A stretch of 24,942 bases of DNA from JAGLQA01 sp023135565 (GTDB lineage: Bacteria; Acidobacteriota; Aminicenantia; UBA2199): assembly GCA_030639305.1 (NCBI GenBank), contig DAOWCY010000102.1, positions 1 through 24,942 on the forward strand, read 5' to 3'. Below are positions 21,130 to 24,942 of the stretch, in pieces. The notes below the pieces were generated by a model, which was given only the letters and a program-made list of their open reading frames with translations, did not search any database and had not been told where the DNA came from. Numbering within the stretch: position 1 is the stretch's first letter; every line of letters starts with the position of its first letter. A program made the translations under genes and the position numbers.

Positions 21130-23238
21130 ATGAAACCGGTACAATTAAATTTTGATGAAAGTTACAAATTATTAAACGCTTTCGATATCCCTATGAAGGG
21201 GAAAATGACCGCCAATTTGCAGGAAGTCTCCAGCGCCGCTGGAGACTTGGGATACCCCCTGGTGCTCAAAGTTATTTCGGAGTCGCTTATTCATAAATCG
21301 GACTCCGGCGGCGTTATATTAAACCTTGAAAATAAAGACGAAGTGACTGCCGCCTATCACCGGTTGATGGAAAAATTTAAAAAAGAATCGAAAAATGAAG
21401 ATTTCAGCATACTTGTCCAGCCCATGGCTAAAAGGGGCTTCGAGCTTTTCGTGGGGGCCAAACAGGACCCCAGTTTCGGGCCTATTACTATGATTGGTCT
21501 GGGCGGCATTTACGTTGAGTTATATTCCGACGCCGCTACCGGCATCGGCGTTTTAACCCGGGACGATGTGCTGCGAATGTTATCGAAAACAAAAGCAGGG
21601 GTTGTTCTCGATGGCTATCGCGGCCGTATGTTAGATCGAGAAGCGGTTATTCGTTTAACCATTTCCGTATCCCGGTTCATGGCGGAAAATCCTGCTATTT
21701 TGGAATTGGATTTAAACCCGGTAATCGTTCATGAAGAAGGTTTCGACCTGGTCGATTACCGGTTAATTAAAGGCACTCCCATGTCTTACCCCCGTTTTTC
21801 CCAGTTATCCGAGGAGAAAGTGAAAAGCTTGGCGTCTATATTCGAAGCCAAATCGGCGGCTGTTATCGGCGCTTCCCGCCCCGGCACCCAGGGCGGCGTC
21901 ATTTTGAAAAACTGTCTCGGCATTAAACGGCTTTATCCCATCCACCCGCGCTTGAAAAGGATTCACGGCCTTCCTTGTTACAAGAGCCTGCAGGATCTGC
22001 CGGAAGTCCCGGAAGTGGGTATTTTTGCGGTCAACGCGGAACGAACCGTGCAGATTTTCGAGGAGTTCTGTAAATTAGGCGGGAAAGGGGCGATCATATT
22101 TAGCGATGGTTTTGCCGAAGCCGGGCGCGAGGACCTGGAAGAAAAGTTAATCGAATTGTCCCGGGAATACAACGTTGCTTATATCGGCCCCAATTGTATG
22201 GGCGTGATAGATAATTTTTCCAAATTGAATACCAACTTCATCCCCGAACAGCGTTCGGAACCGGTCACCGAAGCTAACGGCATCGGGATTATTTCCCAGA
22301 GCGGCGGCATCGGTTTAGAGTTATTGGAGATGTTTAACGCCGATAATCTCGGCATCGGGCGCTGGGTATCTATCGGCAATGCCAGTTGTGTCGGTGTGCC
22401 GGAGATTTTGGCCCATATGGGCCGGGACCCTAAAATCAAATTGATTGCTATCTATCTCGAAGGCGTGGCCGACGGCCTGAAATTAATGGAAATAGGCAAA
22501 GAAGTGACCAAGGAGAAACCGGTACTGGTAATTAAAGGCGGCATCGGCGGCGGCGCCCAGGCAGCGCTTTCGCATACCGCCTCCCTGGCCGGCAGTCATG
22601 AAGCTTTCAAAGCCTGCTGCGATCAGGCCGGGTTTTATCTTGTTGAGGAACTAACTGAAGACCCGAAGATTTTAGTCAATGTGTTGTCCATGTTGACAGG
22701 TCAGCCCGAAACCGATGGTGATCGCATTGCGGTTGTCAGCGTAGGCGGCGGCGCGGGCATCCTGATAGCCGATCAAATAACCGAAGAAGGCATGCACCTG
22801 GCCTCTTTCGCCCCGCAGACAAAAGAGGCGTTAAAAGAGTTGATGAAAAAGAATCTCAAACCCGATCAATTGGAGAATAGTGAAAAGATTTTAAAAAATG
22901 TCGGTAATAATCCCGTGGATTTGTTGGGCAACTGCGATGATGACCGGTTGTTAGAGACGATACGTATAATCGACAAAGACCCCAATACCGATTTAGTCAT
23001 CGCCGCTATATATTTACAGGTACCCCTGCTGTCGGAATATTTACCCGAGCGGTTGGTGGAATTAAAGTCGGAATTGACAAAGCCCCTGATCGTTTCAGCC
23101 AGGGGATTTTCCGAATACGTAGGCAGGTGCCGGGAATATTTAGCTGAAAGGCAAGTGCGTACTTATACCCTGCCGATGATTATCCCGGTCAATATTGCTT
23201 TGCAGACCTGGAAACGGTACGGCATCTCTTTTAATTAA
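21130..23238 (+). CDS. ADP-forming acetate-CoA ligase (acyl-CoA synthetase, fused beta-alpha)
   Basis: A 702-residue fused enzyme. Residues 1-225 are the ATP-grasp part (GYPLVLKVIS, IHKSDSGGV, LELDLNPVIV); 230-365 a CoA-binding Rossmann fold (AAVIGASRPG, SDGFAEAG, YIGPNCMGV); 380-702 the ligase part with SQSGGIG (389-395) and phospho-His482 in AALSHTASLAGS. It converts acyl-CoA, ADP and phosphate to acid, CoA and ATP, a substrate-level phosphorylation step typical of fermenting archaea and some anaerobic bacteria. The ATP-grasp half comes first, the reverse of the more usual alpha-beta fusion. The substrate could be acetyl-CoA or another acyl-CoA. I chose ATG 21130 over an in-frame ATG at 21100 because of GAGG seven bases upstream and the family start. 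Confidence 0.92.
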   Translation: MKPVQLNFDESYKLLNAFDIPMKGKMTANLQEVSSAAGDLGYPLVLKVISESLIHKSDSGGVILNLENKDEVTAAYHRLMEKFKKESKNEDFSILVQPMAKRGFELFVGAKQDPSFGPITMIGLGGIYVELYSDAATGIGVLTRDDVLRMLSKTKAGVVLDGYRGRMLDREAVIRLTISVSRFMAENPAILELDLNPVIVHEEGFDLVDYRLIKGTPMSYPRFSQLSEEKVKSLASIFEAKSAAVIGASRPGTQGGVILKNCLGIKRLYPIHPRLKRIHGLPCYKSLQDLPEVPEVGIFAVNAERTVQIFEEFCKLGGKGAIIFSDGFAEAGREDLEEKLIELSREYNVAYIGPNCMGVIDNFSKLNTNFIPEQRSEPVTEANGIGIISQSGGIGLELLEMFNADNLGIGRWVSIGNASCVGVPEILAHMGRDPKIKLIAIYLEGVADGLKLMEIGKEVTKEKPVLVIKGGIGGGAQAALSHTASLAGSHEAFKACCDQAGFYLVEELTEDPKILVNVLSMLTGQPETDGDRIAVVSVGGGAGILIADQITEEGMHLASFAPQTKEALKELMKKNLKPDQLENSEKILKNVGNNPVDLLGNCDDDRLLETIRIIDKDPNTDLVIAAIYLQVPLLSEYLPERLVELKSELTKPLIVSARGFSEYVGRCREYLAERQVRTYTLPMIIPVNIALQTWKRYGISFN

Positions 23239-23300
23239 AAACACGCAGGCAGGTGAATTAATCGTAGGGTGCCCCGCCTCCCTCGATTTCCTGTTCCCGC

Positions 23301-23395
23301 AGCGGGTGAGTGCTTTTGATTCTAAATAATAAGAAGTTTTGTTCAAACTTTTTCAAAAGTTTGGCCTCCCCGGCAGGGGCCGCCGTCCCCCTGCC
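23301..23395 (-). repeat. Dispersed repeat, copy F, inverted
   Basis: On the minus strand: GGCGGCCCCTGCCGGGGAGG, CCAAACTTTTGAAAAAGTTT, GAACAAAACTTCTTATTATT, TAGAATCAAAAGCACTCACC, CGC. It is nearly identical to copies A and C. It separates the ligase gene from the DUF4143 gene; no other feature is seen between 23239 and 23451. Confidence 0.75.
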
Positions 23396-23451
23396 CCACG
23401 AGCTTCGGATTTTTAGATATTGACGCCCCCGTGGTTCGGTCTGAGGGGAAC

Positions 23452-23480
23452 TTGACATAAGCGGGAAAAAGGTGTAAACT
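23452..23480 (+). promoter_or_regulatory. Promoter of the DUF4143 ATPase gene
   Basis: TTGACA (23452-23457), 17 bases, TAAACT (23475-23480). Transcription should start near 23487, just before the first copy of the repeated leader motif. Confidence 0.65.
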
Positions 23481-23493
23481 ACACCCGGTATTT

Positions 23494-23559
23494 CATGATA
23501 ATCTAAAGTCACGCTTTGGATTATCATGTAAAAATAAAGTAGAGGTTTAGATTATCATG
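23494..23559 (+). promoter_or_regulatory. Three-copy leader motif able to form exclusive hairpins over the start codon
   Basis: CATGATAATCTAAAG (23494-23508) can pair with CTTTGGATTATCATG (23514-23528) through 15 pairs including one G-U, with a 5-base loop. It can instead pair with TTTAGATTATCATG (23546-23559), 14 perfect pairs, which includes the start codon at 23557. The ribosome binding site AGAGG (23541-23545) sits directly before the third copy. Either an RNA switch or a three-site protein operator would fit. Confidence 0.65.
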
Positions 23560-24714
23560 TATAAGCGAATGTTGGACCTGGACTTAAGTTCACAAGAAAC
23601 CTGCTTCTTATGGGGGCCTCGCCAGACCGGTAAAAGCACCCTACTAAGAACACTGTTTCCTGATGCCGTGGTTTACGACCTACTGCTTTCAGATCGATAC
23701 AGGCGGTTGACTGCCGATCCTTCGCTCTTACGACAGGAATGCGAAGCCTCCGGCTTAAATGAATCGACCCAAAAATCACCTATTATTATTGATGAAGTCC
23801 AAAAAGTTCCCGAATTACTGGATGAAGTGCACTGGTTGATCGAGAACCGGGGGCTGCGTTTTATTCTCTGCGGTTCCAACCCCAGGAAACTAAAACGCAG
23901 TTTTGCTAATTTACTGGGCGGTAGAGCGGTCAGGTACGAATTGTTTCCACTGGTTTACCCGGAAATTCCCGATTTTTCCCTGGAAACCGCCTTAAATCAC
24001 GGTTTGATCCCCAGGCATTACAGGAGTAAATCACCCATGAAACTGCTGCAGGCTTATGTGGGCGATTACCTTAAAGAAGAGATAGCAGCCGAGGCAATTA
24101 CACGTAATATCCCGACTTTTAATCGCTTCATGGAGGCGGCAGCCATATCCAATGGTGAGATACTCAACTTTAACAATACCGCCTCCGACTGCGGGGTCAG
24201 CGCTCCTACAATCAAAGGCTACTTCCAGGTTTTACAGGACACGTTGATCGGGAGATTCATCCCGGCCTTTCGTAAAAAGGTCAAACGGCGTTTAATTAGT
24301 GCTCCCCGTTTTATTTTTTTCGATATCGGCATCGCGGCGCAGTTGACCAGGCGGGGCAGGGTTAAAGAGGGTTCCGAACTTTTCGGAAGGGTTTTCGAGC
24401 ACTTTATAACTTTGGAGGTATTGGCCCACTCCTCCTATTCTCAACTCGATTACCCGGTTTCATACTGGAGAACCGCATCGCAATTTGAAGTGGATTTAAT
24501 CTTAGGCAGCGATATTGCTGTAGAAATCAAATCCTCGGACAGGGTGGCCGATAAACATCTAAAAGGGCTGCGGGCTTTTAAGGAGGAACATTCATGCCGC
24601 TGTTTCCTCGTTTCCCGCGATCCCAAACCCAGGAAGACTCATGACAACATCCTTATCCTACCCTGGCAAACCTTCCTGGAGCGGCTCTGGGCAAATGAGA
24701 TTGTCGGCGCTTAA
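23557..24714 (+). CDS. AAA ATPase with DUF4143 C-terminal domain
   Basis: A 385-residue protein of the widespread ATPase/DUF4143 family: Walker A GPRQTGKST (20-28), Walker B PIIIDEVQK (75-83), an arginine-finger-like GGRAVRYELFPL, a winged-helix-like middle (about 200-260), and the C-terminal DUF4143 part with FGRVFEHFITLEVL and the nuclease-like core FEVDLILGSDIAVEIKSSD (Asp and E-x-K of a PD-(D/E)XK fold). The function of the family is unsettled; it is common in accessory regions and has been compared to toxin-antitoxin-like modules. No partner gene is visible before the window ends. The start codon lies inside the third copy of a leader motif, so expression is probably tightly controlled. 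Confidence 0.88.
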   Translation: MYKRMLDLDLSSQETCFLWGPRQTGKSTLLRTLFPDAVVYDLLLSDRYRRLTADPSLLRQECEASGLNESTQKSPIIIDEVQKVPELLDEVHWLIENRGLRFILCGSNPRKLKRSFANLLGGRAVRYELFPLVYPEIPDFSLETALNHGLIPRHYRSKSPMKLLQAYVGDYLKEEIAAEAITRNIPTFNRFMEAAAISNGEILNFNNTASDCGVSAPTIKGYFQVLQDTLIGRFIPAFRKKVKRRLISAPRFIFFDIGIAAQLTRRGRVKEGSELFGRVFEHFITLEVLAHSSYSQLDYPVSYWRTASQFEVDLILGSDIAVEIKSSDRVADKHLKGLRAFKEEHSCRCFLVSRDPKPRKTHDNILILPWQTFLERLWANEIVGA

Positions 24715-24942
24715 TAAGAGAAGTTGACGTACCCCCTGTAAGCCGCTCCACGGGGTCTCGTCTCAAGGTTCCTTGATCTCTAACTCTAACTCCTGTCCCC
24801 TTTGCTATAGCGCTCACCTAAATTGACCCTACTTCGCTCACTTAAATGATACCACCATTTCTGCTACTTGGAAAAGAAAAAGAGTGTCCTAAGCTTTTTT
24901 AAGGGGCATTTGATATGTAGATTGGGCGGATTACTTTATCTG
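24715..24942. repeat. Gene-free right edge with two 24-bp-spaced motifs
   Basis: CGCTCACCTAAATTGA (24811-24826) and CGCTCACTTAAATGAT (24835-24850) are related units exactly 24 bp apart, reminiscent of the spaced terminal repeats of IS21-type elements. A CTAACT pair lies at 24780-24791. No open frame with a ribosome binding site is seen. Confidence 0.35.

Overview
The window looks like a chromosomal segment of a Gram-negative, probably anaerobic bacterium of moderate GC. It carries outer-membrane beta-barrel proteins, a TPR/TlpA-type periplasmic thioredoxin, HflK/HflC, a PAP2 phosphatase and an ADP-forming acetate-CoA ligase with the ATP-grasp half first. Many intergenic GC-rich palindromes and one dispersed AT/GC repeat family run through it. 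The gene mix reminds me of Candidatus Aminicenantes (Aminicenantota). That is an impression from gene content and repeat style, not a proven assignment.

Left part (1-5886): an IS-scarred edge, then the main feature. This is a five-gene, minus-strand operon with every junction overlapping: a Mig/MutY-like HhH-GPD DNA glycosylase with an Fe-S loop, a C5-cytosine DNA methyltransferase, a soluble protein with two GHKL ATPase modules (Hsp90/MORC-like at the N terminus, histidine-kinase-like at the C terminus), a receiver-domain protein with an unassigned C-terminal domain, and a small CHAT/caspase-like protease (His70/Cys104). A near-consensus promoter sits so close to the first ATG that the mRNA would be almost leaderless. 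I read it as a candidate defence system in which DNA modification is coupled to a phosphorelay that controls a protease. No restriction nuclease is present.

Middle part (5887-16845): a YefM/YoeB toxin-antitoxin pair; a radical SAM gene carrying two apparent in-frame repeat insertions; a secreted chalcone-isomerase-like protein; hflC/hflK; a small beta-rich hypothetical; an outer-membrane barrel; then an accessory patch with an ABC ATPase remnant, a second toxin-antitoxin pair (Phd-like/RelE-ParE-like), an Rpn-family PD-(D/E)XK protein, a broken KAP P-loop gene and two small conserved hypotheticals.

Right part (16846-24942): a TPR-thioredoxin protein, a decayed 3' piece of a DUF5916-like outer-membrane protein, a secreted SRPBCC protein, a PAP2 membrane phosphatase, the acetate-CoA ligase, and a DUF4143-type ATPase whose leader holds three copies of one motif that could form mutually exclusive hairpins.

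The spaces between genes are unusually structured: six loci of one repeat family, a set of 15-16 nt palindromes with co-varying arms, a 20-bp terminator stem, and several promoters placed so that the transcript would be leaderless or nearly so. No rRNA, tRNA or CRISPR array was seen.
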